The notes under the pieces are model-generated. The model saw only the letters and a program-made list of their open reading frames with translations, was not told the DNA's origin and made no database searches. Below, piece by piece: positions 31,136 through 46,700 of a stretch of 64,000 bases of DNA. Source of the stretch: Opeltia flavorubescens (taxonomy: Eukaryota; Ascomycota; Lecanoromycetes; Teloschistales; Teloschistaceae); the NCBI GenBank assembly GCA_000442125.1, contig KE546979.1:310001-374000 (forward strand), written 5' to 3'. A program made the translations under genes and the position numbers. Each line of letters starts with the position of its first letter. The first letter of the stretch is position 1.

Positions 31136-34100
31136 TGTGCTCAGGTATTCATCAAGGCCTGGGTAACACCCCTCTCGGCTTCTGGGTACGATCCACAAGT
31201 TGAGCCCATTTGGAAAGGTTACGTACGTACTTTCAGCTCGAGATCTGCATACAATTGACCATGGAACAGATGTCAATCCGAGATCTCACCTAAGACAGGA
31301 CATACACAGGCTGTATCAAAGAGGCCCAGGCCCCTTTTAACCCCTTTCACTTGGCGGAGCGGTACTTGATACCACTTTCAGCTGCCAAGCATCATCTCCA
31401 AGACGGACGTAAAGCCTTTCTGAACAACCGCCAAGCGTAAGCAGGAAACACATTGTCAATACATCAAACAATTACGTAAAACAAAGACTTGCATCCAACG
31501 AGAAATCAATTTTCTCTCATTTCTTCCATGAAGATACGAGGAACATCTTGGTATTGTCCCTGGTCATCGTAGTCCTTAGGAGTACAAATCTGGCTTCTAC
31601 CAAATACCGAATACGGCGAATCCAACAGGCGATACGGAGGGTCAAGCAAGATTGTGACGGGGCCGGATTGTGGAGTGCTCTAACGCCGTCCAGAAGATCC
31701 GGCCTAGTACCCATAAGTCCGAGTCGGAAATCTTCATTTTGAATGGAATTGAGACGGTTAGCACAACAATCAAGATCTGCCGAGCATATCGCCGTTATGA
31801 GCCTCATGATTAGGAGCAAAGACGGGATCTTCCATAATCCCGCAAATCCACCGGACACTCCTCGAGAGCACAAGAGGTTTCATTTTCTAGCACAGAAACA
31901 GTCCAGCGAAAGCAATTTCTATTACGTTGCGCTTACAGCTCTGTATGTTACCATCGAGTTGGCAATACCACTTCAAAGGCTCACCATACATCAAAGACAT
32001 ATTCAGGATATACATCGGTCCTCACTTGACCAGCTTTCCTCTTCGATCGTGTATACTTTGTAATCCTTGGCTGCTTCACTGTATAGTCCTTTCTACACTG
32101 GCTAGTCTTTATTTCATTTCTTGTCAATCAGCCTTCATATATCAAGTGCCTCTTCAATTTACTTGTCAGACATTTTCTTCCAAATTCTTTCGTCAACCAA
32201 TTTGCGCTGACCCGTTAGCACCGCAACCAGCTCCCTCGTTGTTCAGGATTTGGGGGTCCAACCCGCGCGGGGGCTTGCTGGCCAGTCATGGGTTTCGGTT
32301 CTATACGAAGTATGTCTTAGATGGCTTTGGAAAATGAGAAAAACGAAGAAAAACCTGGCCGTCACTGTATCCAGGTCAACCGGATTTTGCGTTTTATGCT
32401 CACTGGTTTAAAAGGCTTCTCGCTGAATTGTTGTGCACGGGTCACTATACCCATTACATGGATACCGAAAAGAACTATTCACTCTATCATACAGAATGGT
32501 AAGATTTCGATATCAACGCAAGCCCGATATTCAAAAAGAGCTTATTGAAGAGCGCTCCAACATCCAAACGACAGTGTCGAATAAAGAAGACTAGCTTATC
32601 TGATGGTGTACCATCTCTGCCAACCACTAAAAGAATTAGAGTCACATCACGCGCCACAACACGCACTTAGAGCTGAACATGGGTGAGGTATCGATACATC
32701 GAAATAGACAAAATAGCCACGAATCACGGTGATTCGATGCTCTTCGAGTTCAGCGGCCTCCAAGTGGGACGGCACAGCTCAACAGAATTGAGGGGTATAA
32801 ATCTATCAGAGACATATCAAGAAAAATCAAGAATCGTTCCGAAACACCGACAATGATATCGGTGGAGGTAAATTCAACTGACACTCAGCAGAACAGTATC
32901 AGAATCCTCCGGCCTCCGCCTATGCATTCAAATACGGGCGAAAGCTTATATAATCAGAGAGAAGTATGAGCGATCTCGGAATCTTCTATCTGGTGCAGTT
33001 CCTTTTTCAGCCATATGATGGATCATGTGTGATGAAGAGTGCAGGCTTAGGCAATCATCTCATTCTTCTACTATTTCAATTTCTATTTCTTCTACAGAGG
33101 CGGGAACGATTAGAGTCTCAATCTCGTCGCAGTGGGGAATCAGTATTTCAGTGATAAGGAGCGAACTTATTATTAACTCTCTAGTACTCTTTCTCGTTCC
33201 TCAAGCCGACACTGAATTGGAAGACATTAAAGTTGAAGGTTGACGTGAGACAAATTCTCATCCTACGGGGCATGATTATGTGTCGTGTGAGGACTGCATA
33301 GCTAGATCTGACGTGGCTCTGTCAATGAGACTAGACTATAGCTCAAGTGTGAACGAAGGCAGACAGTTCGTCTCTATTGAGCCCCACGGCCACCACATAT
33401 GATCATCCCGTTGGAAACGGCGTATTCTCTGCAGACCAAGTTACCGAGCGACAAATTGCGGTCGATATGTCAGACTACCTTTCCTCCCTGAGTTGAATGC
33501 TATCAAGTACAAAGAGAGCTAGATCCTTGATCTCACATCAACTATTCCTTCATTCCAGGATCTTGGCGAATCTTGGTCCGTATATCAGCCACAGACATGG
33601 CTTAACTTGGGAATCAAGGGAGATGATTTTCTTCTGGCTGACTTTATCTCTGATGCAGCTTTACTTAACAAGGATTGGAATATCTAAAATTCCATCCTTT
33701 TGAAAGAATATGCCTAGGGGGCTTTGTAAATACACAAGCTTTGTTCATCACTTATACTCATCTTTTGCATATTTGGTCCTGTTTGACCTTTACTATTCAA
33801 GAACCTATCCAATTGGCACCTAACGCTTTTTAAATGGAGTGCAGGGCATCTAGACAAAGATCATGGATCTCAATACGATGACTATGCTCGCGAATCAGCA
33901 GGCTTTCAGAGGAAGATCAAGAAAAGTCGAAGTCGTTACCACGGGAGTGGTGTGTCCTGGCTGAGCAATTCGTGGGTATCAATGACCGAATAGCGTTCAG
34001 CAATCCACGTATTCCTCAAAAGTAGCGTTTCCGGCTGAATGAATCACAGTATTACACCCAAAGATCTATATCGAAAGTTAACATGTCCCTACCGAAAATG

Positions 34101-36788
34101 TAGACGATAACCCTCTCATGAACATCTATATGGAGCTTTCCTAGCCCTTATGCACGTGTTTCACATTCAAAATACCTCTTTGCTAGTGCCATGCACGTTC
34201 GGACTTTCCTAGAATATGTTCTTTAATCACCATCTGATACCAAGACTGGTATTGGCCTCATCAAACGCCGTTTACGAATCAGCTAAGTCATCCAGTATAT
34301 TAAAATCAGTGAGAGCAGTATATATACAAGCATCTGACCTGGGCTTGGAAAACTTCCCTTGCACAAGGATTAGTGCGTGCTAACAGAGCAGTGGCCGCAT
34401 CCGAGGGATACTGGAAGGCCAAGGATGATGTTGAGAAAAGGATTGGACGAGCTGTGTTTCGTTCAGTCTTGCAATCAAGCGAATGGTGGGAGTGGCATGT
34501 TTGAACAACCATCATCGAATACTACGCAAAGAACTGGGGTTTCAATATGAATAGTACTTGAATGAAGTCGATATCAAGATATTTTATCGGCGACACCAAA
34601 GTCTCTGGCAGGTGCTGGAAAACATATTCTGACCTTATCATCGGAACACTCTCGTGGCTTTGTCTTTGTTCATATCTAAAAGCTGCAGCTTTATTACCAT
34701 CGGACCTCGGATCGGTTTTAGCTCTGTTCTCGGGGTACGATGAATGGGAGACTGTACAATCTCTCCTTTCTTCTTTTTCGGGCGGCCAGTCAGGCTTGCA
34801 CCTAATTTATCTAATCACCTAAGTCTTTGAACTTTGATTACTTTTGTACCGCATCGTGCTACTCGAAATTATCGTGGGTATTAAAGTCGGTACTTTGAAT
34901 AGCTTCCAGGATTGAATTAACTAGCCGCTATCGTCTGATTTATCGGTTCATTTTCAGTCTTCAGGACTAATTTCAATCTTCATTCCACCTCAGCACTACG
35001 TACATGTCACTGTGGCCAATGATATGCCTTCAGCTTCAGGTAAGCCCTCCGCCTCAGCTGCCATCACCTCCAATTCAAAAGAGGTTCGAAAGTACATATT
35101 GACCGCCTCGACAGCTCATTAAGCAACATGATAGAAGACCGTAATGGGTCATAGAAGCGAATTAAGAAATTAGCAGCCGAAGTAAGCGTCATCAAAACAA
35201 CTGGAAATCAGCATGTCGAAGAACAAGAAATTGAAGAGAGACCGTTCACTATCCCACAAGCAAATGACCCCACGGACGCGGCTCGCCCAATTATAACAGC
35301 CAGCCACACCCCTGAATAAATAACTCCGACGAGGATAAACCAAGGTTATCAGGCCCTCTAAAATGTTGCTTTATACCATGAAGAACATCAACTTCCATTT
35401 TCATCTAATTTGGAAATAGAAAACTATCTTCCTGCCTGTCAATCGTCTGGAAAGAGTCGAAGTCCGGTTCAATCATCATGAATGGAACCATCAACTCCAC
35501 TTACGCTGTATCAGCCACCACCTCCATCACAGAGGCTTACGGGAAATCCGTTGTTGCCGTCGTTTAGGGCAATTTTGGGCCCGGGAACGATCATCTAAGA
35601 TGTGTATCTACCCACAAAGATTGACGTTGCTGACAGCTGGTGAGTTTCTTTCGGATACTCGGAGACTGGAGCAAGATATGATATGTATCGCTTGGCCCTC
35701 GAACACGGTAGTCAGATCTACCAAAGCCATTCACGAATCGCTTCGATTACCAATAATCCCGTATCTAGAAGGTTAGTGCATTATCTCATGCCCTCTACCA
35801 ATATTTTACACCGATCTTTCGTCCGCATTAGGAGGATGAAATGGCTGTTGGATCTGGCGGAGAACAGTCCTCTGTTTGATTTCTTGCTTCTTTTTATCAT
35901 CCTTTCTGCCGAGCTGATTGTGCCTTACTCATCCGCTGGATTTCAAGCACCAGCATATCGCATTAGCGCTCTCGGCGTCCTCCCCGGCAACAATAACAGA
36001 GCTACTATTATTAGACTCGTTCTATACTGTCAATTCTCCCCGCTACAAATACAACTATTTCTACTTCGATTTGGGAAGAATCTCACTGAACACATGAAAC
36101 AGATGAAAGATGACCAGACCAGAAAGATCAATGCTCTTAATAAGTCATCTTCAATGGAGCTCTCGCTAACATCAACAATCAGGCAGAAGATGAAAAGACA
36201 GTGAAGAAGGAGACTTCGGTGAAGGATCCTTTGGCTCGCCTATCGGCGTAGCCTTCGTCAAACCACGAATACCACTAAACCTTTAATTTATCTTCCAAAT
36301 TCACTGTCAATAGGAATACGAAGAGAATTAAGTGGGAACAACAACGGCAGCAGCAACATGTAAGATCAACGATCATGGTTTGGAAAATCTGCCGAATAAG
36401 AGTACCTCATGGAACGAATACTAGCAGCTCCAAAGTATTTTATTGTAACGAGAAAGTATAATGTATAGGTGTCTCTAAGCGTCTTGCGGAAGTCGTCACA
36501 GCGCTTGCATATGAAACAAGAACGCTTAACCAGCAAGCTTCTCACCGGCATTTACTATTAATCATAGACTTATAACGCATCAGGGAACCTACTTAAATGG
36601 TCTTCAATCAAGGACACTATACACGAGAGAGCTAAGAAACTCATTTCATCACTTAATACTTCTTAGCGATGACTGCAACACGAGTAACCAACAGCATTAG
36701 AAATATGATTTCATGCTTCAAGTTCCTACGTTTAACCAAATACTACGAGTCTCTACGAGTTCATATAGAGTCTTTACGTAGGGCGTGA
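31136..36788. other. Left part of the gene-poor block, 5.6 kb
   Basis: AT-richer than the flanking genes, dense in stops on both strands. Some open pieces (35683-36204 plus; about 35020-35110 plus) have protein-like composition, but none shows a recognisable domain. I looked for reverse transcriptase, integrase, protease and transposase motifs and for long terminal repeats and found none I could support. Confidence 0.5.
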
Positions 36789-37448
36789 ATTTTTATTGAC
36801 GGATCACCTATATATATAACCCGGACATGTCTCCGCTGCCATGGCCTATGCCTACGCCAGCTGGATGACTTCACCAAACGGTTTGAAGAGGCAAGCAAGA
36901 AGGCAGTAAGGGGCAGCAAAGAAGAGTTTGAAATCCTCTGCGCCGAGTTCGGTAGCTTGCTTGCGAACTTCATGATCCGCGGAATGGACGATTCATGTTG
37001 GATGGGCATACCGATCCTTCAACTTAAGAAACCCGATTTCCGAAAGGTCCGCGTCGATTTCCCAGACGAATATCACGCAAGTATGACCCATCGTCTAAGT
37101 TCACAACGAACAGAACTATATCAAGACCTGGCCGACCGACGGGAGGCATGGCGACAACTAGATAAAGATCAACACCCTGGTCCTTGCCCTACGGATTTCG
37201 ATTTTACTCTAGTCAGTACGGCTACCAGGCAGATGCAGCTATTTGCTTCGATCCCCTACCTCACCAAGTTCTGGACATTGAATCCCAATACCGAAGAAAG
37301 ATTCCTGGCAGCTAAATTCTTCGAAGATCACATGCACGGTCGCACTGCCTTCTTGAAGGACTCACCATCGTATACAGCCCTGAATGCAAGCAAAGAAGTC
37401 CAAAAAATTTGGACTTCCATCATCCGTCACCCCGTCATTTTCGGGTAG
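36789..37448 (+). pseudogene. Longest open fragment of the gene-poor block, probably a gene relic
   Basis: The frame is open for 219 codons, from just after a stop at 36786 to a stop at 37446-37448, clearly longer than its surroundings. The sequence is well balanced and helical (DDFTKRFEEASKKAVRG, FEILCAEFGSLLANF, LYQDLADRREAWRQLD). It contains a Cys/His cluster near its beginning (TCLRCHGLC). The first in-frame ATG is only at 36972, so the 5' part was probably supplied by an upstream exon or has been lost. No family was recognised. It may be an exon of a real gene, but I saw no convincing partner exon. Confidence 0.35.
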
Positions 37449-37658
37449 GGACATTTGCTAGAGTTGACGATACCTAGTTCTTCCTGCCGAACCTACAAAT
37501 CATATAATATTCATGATTACTATGCCTCAATCTTCAAAAACCTTTGATCTCGGTACAGCCATCTAGTAAGCACCACAAAGCCCTCGAATACTCGAACGAG
37601 ATCCTGATAGAAGGAGAATCAAGAACATAGGAGTTCATTACATTTTTAGCATTAGCAG

Positions 37659-37710
37659 AATTTAAGAGAAGAAAGCGACAATTTAAGAGAAGAAAGCGAC
37701 AATTTAAGAG
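37659..37710. repeat. Short tandem repeat, 21-bp unit, about 2.5 copies
   Basis: The unit AATTTAAGAGAAGAAAGCGAC is present twice without a mismatch and then begins again for 10 bp. It lies in non-coding sequence just after the open fragment at 36789-37448. Confidence 0.85.
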
Positions 37711-40700
37711 CTTTCAAAGATAAGATGCTGTGTAGATAGATGGGTCACGCAAAGTCAGCCTATTCGAGAAGGTGTAGACGCCTATTGAGCTATCCGACGA
37801 CTAATAGTCTTTTAATCGAACTCGAACCTCCCAAAAACGACAACGGTGGTATGAGCAGAATTCCATACCTAATGGACAACACCCGGGCTAGAATCTCAGT
37901 GACCTCAGCGACGTTACCGAGAGTCACTGTGCTTTAAATTGGACAACAAATATGATTTGCTGGATCAGCAAAATGTCAGGAAACTATTGGAAGATTGTGA
38001 TCCGGTGTTGTTCTGGGAAGATCGTAACGACTTGAGCTACGGATATTCTCCGAAAGCTATAGTATCTATCACCAACAAAGATGATAATATTAACAAGGAT
38101 CATTTTCCTTCCGGGACCGCAATTGATATTAAATTATTTAGCTGTGATTGGCGGATGATGTTCGGTGCCAATCATTACAATGGATTGACAGATAAAAGTT
38201 CCAGCAGCAGTGACGAGTTTTTCCGCAGGCAACTGACACCAACCATGTCTATACTATCGAAGACTTGACTGACGAGAAGATCCTAAACCGAGGCATTGAC
38301 CTCTTACACTGAAAGCGACTGGGCGATACATGAATACTCAGGTACTGGGAGTGCATGTCAATTACAACGCCTTGACATCTGGCCAAAGAGCCAAAGCAGG
38401 AGAAGCAACAGACGTTAAAATGCAAAAGAACAGACAACTTCGCAAAAGCGAAAGGCAATGGCCCGCTTAAATTGTATTGTACGAAAAGCTGATACGGTCC
38501 CACGAGAAATGAAAGGAAATGGAGTGGGCTGATCATTGGAATTCAGGAGACTGTAACAATATCATTGATATCGAATCCTTCGAAATACCGCCCAAACTGT
38601 TGCTCCCCTCCTTAGGAGAATTACACAAATAATTTTACAGAGTGTACCAGGTGCTCAAAGTCAAAAATGGTCACGAGGGCAAAGACCGGCTGCTAAGAAA
38701 TGTAAAATGTTGCTGCCGCGACCTTCCATTTGACAGGTATCAAGAACTGCCAGCCGAGATCAGAAGATTGGCGGTAAAATATGTTGTCTGTTTAGGACAA
38801 CCAATCAATAGCCTTGAACTTGAGATAGCTTACCTGCATAACGAAGACTTGGAAAAACCTAGGGTATCTCCACTTACACTGTCAGTTGACCTCAGGGCCC
38901 GTCGACATTCTGGATGCGATACGGTCACCATACCTAAGACACAATGTTTTCAATGAGTCAAACATGATACTTTCGAAAGCGGGCATAGGGGATGGAAGAG
39001 TCATCGCTGAACCTGATACAATGATACAATTTGCTAATTTAGCTAAGATCCTTCAAATCATACCAAAATTCTACACGTAAGGCCATGAGAATTCATGAAA
39101 CGCCAGAAGGGCACGAACTGTAAGAGTCTCTGCTGCAATGACGGCAAGCAATAGAGACCAAATAAGTCATAATTCACATGAACTCACTATCACAGTGACG
39201 TCGTTTATTATCTGGATGCACAGAGCAGAGGCCGAAAAGTTCAGATACGCTTACATGACGAAGAGACAAAGCTCGCGAGCTACGACAAGCCGTTCGATAC
39301 TACAACGGTATTATCCCGCCAGACTACACCTTGATTCTTAAGCTGTTAATAGGTTCCTTGAGTCGTGATTAAAGATGGGTAATTTGATTCTACTTATTTG
39401 TTTTTCTCCATGATCTGGTGCAATCGGGAATCTACATGGGTTGCAATTTGGTCGACACCGCAATTTCCAAACCCCAGTCATCGAAACCTAAGAATTCATT
39501 GTCAGTGTGAGTTAGATGGACATCCATGCCCATAGCTTGGGGAATTGACTCAATCATTTTCCACATGATAGGAAATCTCGATTAAATCTTTGATATATTC
39601 TTTCTGGCGAGCGCAGTGATTAAAGAGAAAATTATATTATATCTTGTGTTCATCTCTTTTCATCCTGTATTACTCTTATTATCTCCTCTTCAAGTATCCA
39701 GAATGTCTTCGTTGATCCTATGCCTTCTATCGAATCACTAAGACTTGAGTACCTTTACATGATTACTATGGCCAAATTTGGCAACCAGATACCACCGTCA
39801 GAGGATCTGGATCACACAGAGGTGATCGTGTTCAAAAGCACATTTCTCACGGAGAAGGTTCCATCACATGGGGGAGCCACTTCACAAAGATCGAAAAATG
39901 GCAGTCGCATGGCCCATGACGATTCGACGCGCTAGCTGTACAAGACATCTAGAACAACTGTGAATGTTGCCGTCAAGATGAGTTGAATGAGTTGCATCGC
40001 ATGTGTGGCACCGTCGTCATCCTTTCGCATTGCTAACATCTTATAGCGTAGCATGTCAGGCACATTCTCTCCAGAGAAGTCCCCTGAACGTTCTTAGACC
40101 CCTGAGCAAGGAGAGCAATCAAGCACCAATGTCGAGACTATGACTCCTTCGACACGTGCCATGCGCACTGCGTCTGGCTCCGAGTCGATTAAAAATCTGT
40201 TCTCCGGACATGCACAGTCTGAGGCAACATTGCCTCTCCCTCGCCCCTGATAACGTCAAGACCTGCACATAACGTGACGACGGGTGTCAGGTTCGGTCGA
40301 TGCGCTAGTAGCTATAGTACGCAATCCCCACCTAGAATTGGTAATGTCGTGGACAACGCAATCCTAGATATCGCGACGATGAGGTTTTCCATTTATGAAT
40401 CTCCCTCCATGAATGATGTCAAGCCCACTCACCGACTCACTCTTCTACAATTTTTCATACAGTCCGTTGATATGTTGGTGGCTATCAGAATAGCGAGCTC
40501 CTCTGGTCACAGAAAGTTTCGTCCTCGAATTCTGAGACCTTCCAGATGATTACGAGAGTACTTTGCATCTACAGATGTTATTCCATCGATTAGCAAGATC
40601 AGTGCTAGCTGCGACTTCTTTTGCGAGTTAAATCCAAAAAACCGGCGTTGATGCCAATGGAGCAGAAGTTCATATGCCCTTCATCATTCCTATCCACGGC

Positions 40701-43700
40701 GAATTTATAACAAAAGATAATGGCGAGAAAATTAGACTGGCAACTCTCAAGTTTGGTCCTTCATGAACCCAGCTAAGCAAGAGCAAGGCCAAGCTGCTGG
40801 ATGTTCTTCGAATTCAATGACCCATCTAAGCAACCACCTGCTCAAGCATCTATTCTTACGCCTGGGTTTGTCGAGGTATCCATAGACGATTCGCAACTAA
40901 AACGAAGTCAACTGTATATTACACATGGTTACGTGAAAGAGGATCAAGACTCTTTTCTTCAAGCGCAGCGTGATTCGGGTTTCGATGACTGGAAACGTTA
41001 CTTACCAATTACCATTTCCCCCTTTACGGAGTACAGATCAGTACCGTTCAAGAAGCTGCTCTGATTGAACAAAGGGGTCCTAAAATCGTTTCCAACCCTC
41101 GAGACACTGTTTAGTCTCGACAAAACAAATCAACAAGCTCACAACTATGGGAGAGGACTAAGACTCTCGCATTTGGTGCCGTCAAATCCACCAAAGATAA
41201 AATACTTCCAGAGGAGCAAGCTTTGCTAGACAAACGAATAGGCTACTTCATTAGCCAATATCTCAACTGTCAACGTCAACAATATACTAGTGGGACTAAA
41301 GCTAAGAACCAATCTCAAACGTGAAAGCAAGCGGTCCTTCGAGGAAATTATCCTTCGCAAATTCTAATATGCTAAATGTTCAATAACCCACTTCTCTACT
41401 GTCATTTCTACCAGACTACCAAACTCGACAAAGGTGATTTAACTAAGAGGAGCAGGCATATCTTGGAACCAACCTACCTTTTCCACCCAGAACACTTAGC
41501 GGGTTTCATTAGTATATCAAGAGCAGCTCGTATTCATAGACTTCCCATCATTGATCAAAACAGAACCTTTAAGATCTTGTACCATATATACCGTGAGATA
41601 AATAGTATTGGAACCTTTGCTATCATTGATCGAAAACGACTAGCGAATGGGCAGACATTGAATACTGTTACCCAATTCGAAAGTGTCCTCAATGACAACA
41701 GTGAGCAAAATCATCCATCATATAAAGAGCCATTCTAAAGGCAGACTACTGGATCTCATCACTCCTCTTTCTATCACGAACGGGTCAATTTCATTGCATC
41801 AACGACCGATCAACCTGAATAGCGGGGGTATATCCACTGTCAGTTCATGTATTTCCCAAATGTATAGGCACGTCTAGCCATTCCTACTAAAAAATTTGAG
41901 CTTTATTCTCCTGCTCAAAGCTCTAGCTGAGGTTCTATGCTACAAGTTCCATAACTGAATTGCCACTGGCTGTTAAAACTGATGTATCAGATCGTAGAAC
42001 GCATATAATCCAGTGCTCGCTGGTTCCCAGAAACATACGGAGCTGCAATTCCCGACACTACACTGTATACCGGCCTTGACAGTTCGCTTTAAAGAGGAAA
42101 GTTCGCTGCGCGATTTCCCGAGGCCATTGCAGATTCTGGTCAACACACAACAAACTAATGTCCTGTTTCCAGAGGAGGGGCGTCCATTGTCGGCCTTCAA
42201 GGCCTAGGCTCTAAGTAAAGAAATGACAATCACGAAAAGTATTGTAATTGATGAGTCAGACCCCTGTCATAATATCTCCCCTAATAGCTGAACGCACTGA
42301 GGGATCTGGCACTGTCATCAGGCGGACGGGAAAATGGAAATCGGACATCACTTCAATATTGCATTGTCTTTGAGATGGCCAAAGCCGCAAGAGCTCGTCA
42401 GCTGTAGCTGAAAAGACTTGCTCAATTCATCATCACTTGTCGGTAAATCGTCGGGTAAGGAGACTGAGGTAGCGAGCTCAATCATCTTAGTATTTTGGAG
42501 TGCCAATATGGTAATGGGTACTATGATTGCGAGATCTGCCTCTTTACTTATTGGGCCAATATCCCAAAAAAAGACTTATTGCAAGGGCTACATTTTTATT
42601 CTCGATGATGAGTATATTTATTTTGGAATGAAAGATCACCTGAGTTCAAACAACTTCTTTGATTAAGTTTGCTTATCGAAGACTTCAGTCATTACACTTC
42701 ATTCCGTGCATAAAGAGCCTAAATGGTCTGCCTAATAGATTGATTTAGCAATCTCAACAATGCTGGCAAGAATTTCCTGGCGAAATCCAGAGATGCGCGG
42801 GCCGCGTGCACAGAGCAGAGTCAACATATAGTGTATATACAAAACCTTAACACCAATCACTATCAGGACCTCTATCATCCTGCGATCGCTGGCAACCAGT
42901 GCAAGCCGATAATTCGGATTGAGCGAAAACATGCTATACCGTTGAACACAAATGAGTGCTGCTACAGGAGCCCACTTAGTACTTCAAAGCGCGAATGGTA
43001 GCAGCATCTGAACGATTCTTTCAACCAGGATACGGAGGTTTTCTGCTATACACTATTATGGCAGCGATCCTGATACTCCCAATGGCCATCAATGAGGGGT
43101 GTGACGCGGAAAGATCAACTCCCTGAAGAGAAAGTGTTTCGCTACAGTGGACAAAGTCCTTACCCTCAACTATTGATGCGCCACTGCGATGGGTCTAAGG
43201 TGCTTTAAGACTCCCCGATTACAATTCCCTTAGAATGACACCGCTTACAAAGAGAGTTGATATGTCAGCGAATAATGATACTATGGATGAGCTATCATGT
43301 GCGGAATTTGCACACGTGGCTTCTGGAGCTTTGCTCACCGATACGTCCGATGATGTGGTGTATGTTTCGAATAGATCTATATCACAGGCTGCTTGAGTGA
43401 TATATTTGAGATTTAGTCATGTGAACAACACGAAATAGAAGGCCAAGACTGTTTCACCGATATTTCTTTCGGGCCCGAGCTTAGGTCTATCGCCCTAGTA
43501 TAATGAGGGAAAATAAAGGGGGCGTATCGCCGGACTTTCAGCGCAACCCCGCTGTAAAATGCCAGGAAAGGAACAACTGAAGGAACCACTGTTTGGTTTT
43601 CGGGTCTTCCAAGTCTTCACAGTTCTCGCTAGAATAACCTCGGCCTGTACTTTCGGAAAGGAGAGCGAAGCCCAAAAGAAGTGGGCAGAAAAAAGAATGG

Positions 43701-46700
43701 AACGTCTAGGGTCATCTAACATAATCATACCCCATGATTAGTCAACAAGGCAGACTGCAAAAAGACCCAAAGAACTATACGAGAAAAAGAGCTGGCAACT
43801 GTCCAATCGACGCGTCTTTCGGAAAAAGCGGTCACCTGATTAGTCCCAGGTTTTGGAGGGAGATATTCAAAGCCTTGGCTAACATAGGCGACACTGTCAG
43901 CAGACTTTCCATCGCCAATGGGGACTAGTCACCATCAATAATGTCCAACTGCCTCTTGGGCTACATTGGCACGGTACTGATCAGCCTCCATCTCCGACTT
44001 AATCTATCGTCAGCTTCCGTGCCAGAAATAGTACTCTTTTGATCTTTCTCACACAGTAGACTTCTATGAGCTAGCTATACGTTGATATCTTATTCGAGTA
44101 TTTCATTACGCTCTTTCATGGAGTTTTGCTGTTAGGTCTTGTCGATTTCCTTTTAGTTTTATAGCACCGAATCGATTCTCCGGATGCCTAGTTATTTACA
44201 TCATTTTGGAAATTATCCACTAAGTATTCCATTTTTATCTCTCGCGAAGTAGTCTATTATATGCTTTTGGCAGATGGCCTTGCAGTGGCCTCTATTCTTC
44301 GAAACATGTATCGCCCTATCTAGCTGGAGCAGCTATCTCAAATAAGTCTCTTCTGATGGACAGCAATCTTAGAGTTCTCCTCGATGCCTCGGGCTTTGAT
44401 CAGGAGAATGTGTCCTCTACGGCAGCCAATCTATAGCTCGCGCCTAAAACGTCACATCCAGACACATTTTCTATATGATACGTTTCGGCGACAGCTTAAT
44501 CAATATTACAAATATATTTTGGAATTTTAGGATGGGTGACGATAATACTGCCAGTGATTGCCAATGTGAACTTTTTTGGGAATCTTGTTACTGTCGTCGG
44601 TGGACTGGCCAGTGGAGATGAGGTCCGTGGCCTAAGATCTCGTATACTCCTGTCAAGCAAAGTAATTATATCGGTTCTTTGGCGTCAAACCCTTGCCTAC
44701 TTCAACGCTCAGACCAATGAGTGGGCCCGATATTTGTCACTGAATCAGGCACGCTAATTTCCTGGTGGTTGAAAGAATTCGAAATAACTTTTAATGAGGA
44801 TTCCGGCGTTATCATATCCAGCAGTGTCTCGTTATGATCAACTTTCCAAGGTGACCATCCAGATAGTAAATCCATGGGACCATCGCAGGGTCCCTTTATA
44901 ATGATGCTGATATTGTATAGAAGCGTCCTTTGGATGAGAACCCCGAGGTTCCGAGAAGAGAATTGAAGCGACTCAAAATTGAAGAGCGTGTTCGGGCAAC
45001 AACTGGTATTCACGGAAAAAAGCCGAACATTCCACTGCTTTCGGAACTTCGCCGCCGGGCAGTACAACATATGGAATAGTAACTTTGTGGCAAAGCTGGA
45101 TCAGGTTTAAGAAAAAGTTCACTATACAACGATACTAGAAGAACAGATATAATATCGAGGAAAGGAAACTAATTATTGGATCTCAGGGCGCACTTACTTT
45201 TATCGGCGAGTATTCAATGTAATAACACAGGAACCTAGGGGCTATTAGTGTTAAGAATCAAGATTTGGCCCAATCTCTCTTACTACTGGCTGCTACCGAG
45301 TTTAGGTACTATACTTCACTCGAACCCTAAGGATTTACTGCCAGAACGGGAAAATGCTGCTGCTAGAGTCGGGAGGAGTGGTAATGATAGAATACTGAGG
45401 GATGACGAGTAGCAAGCTGCTGGTTCTAAGCATGGAAATAATCAAGAAATTCAGGCGTCTGAAGACCAATGTGGAATACGACAGCCTTGTAAGCACGGCA
45501 GGAACCATGGGCACAGGACTGTCATTGATCAGAGGGTACAAAATCAACGATTTATCAAAACTTCGACATCAAGGAGCTGAATCTTATCTGATCAATCTGC
45601 TACTGAAAATCTGAGAGACTGGTGTGTGCAAACCTCCTTGAGAATAGCGAAGAAGTCGCAGTAGAAGTCGTATCAATATTGTCTTTGTCTTGACCATATA
45701 CCGAAGCGCCAATTCGCGATTGCAGAGAAATATAATACATTGCTGAAGAATGGTGATTTTGATATCAAAAGTGGCGATTGCATTCTACAGGCAATGGAAT
45801 TCATCCAATGCTTTCACAAGAATGTCAATCTATCGTCCTCCCAAGCGCATATGGGAGGATCATAAAGCAAAGACATCTGCTAGAGTAACCGAAAGTACTT
45901 TGAGACGGTCTCGAACGCTGAAAAGATTCAAACGGTGGCAGTCCCCATCCTTACGGCCTCTTCGCAATGTCAAAATTGACCTCTTCAGGACGCTTGAAAA
46001 ATCCTGCTTGAAGCAATTGAACATGGGTAGTATAGCGAATAGGATATAAGCCTTTGCCGAAGCCAGCGATGCTCGAAGTGCAATATCCTTGTATGATGTT
46101 GCTGTACCACATCTGCTTACGGATCACCATAAATAGGATGCGACCTACTTTGGTTTACGGGGATTCTATTTGTCCACGGGCAGAGCATGTTCAGTGACTG
46201 CAGATTCTGCAGGACAACGAGCGTTGACCTAGATCCTAGTTGAAGGATAACCGATTGATTAATGCGTCAGCCAGGCATCAACGATCTGATCATCTTCTTA
46301 AATGATGAGTAATTTTCGGAGACTCAAAACAGCTGACTCTGAGTGACAATGGAAAGGAGGCCAGCATATGCAGCAGCAGAATAAAAGGCAACCTTTTTCA
46401 CATGCTACGCAAGCAGTATCGTATACCTTCCAATACATTGAATCTTGTAAGATCAGAGTTCCATAGGAGCTATGTAAATGAGATATCCTTAATATTGCAA
46501 GTGAATTAATGTCTAACGCTCAGTATGCCGTAGGAAAGACGGGAACACCTGAAGATCCTCCATGGTTTACAGCTGCCGTTCATGATCATTGAAAGTAATG
46601 CGGAAGAAGGCAGATGGGAAGGGGTAAGGTATCGACCTTATCGAGGAGGGAATTACAAGATCCATGTCTTCAGGTATCCGCCCCTCAGGTGCAGAAGACA

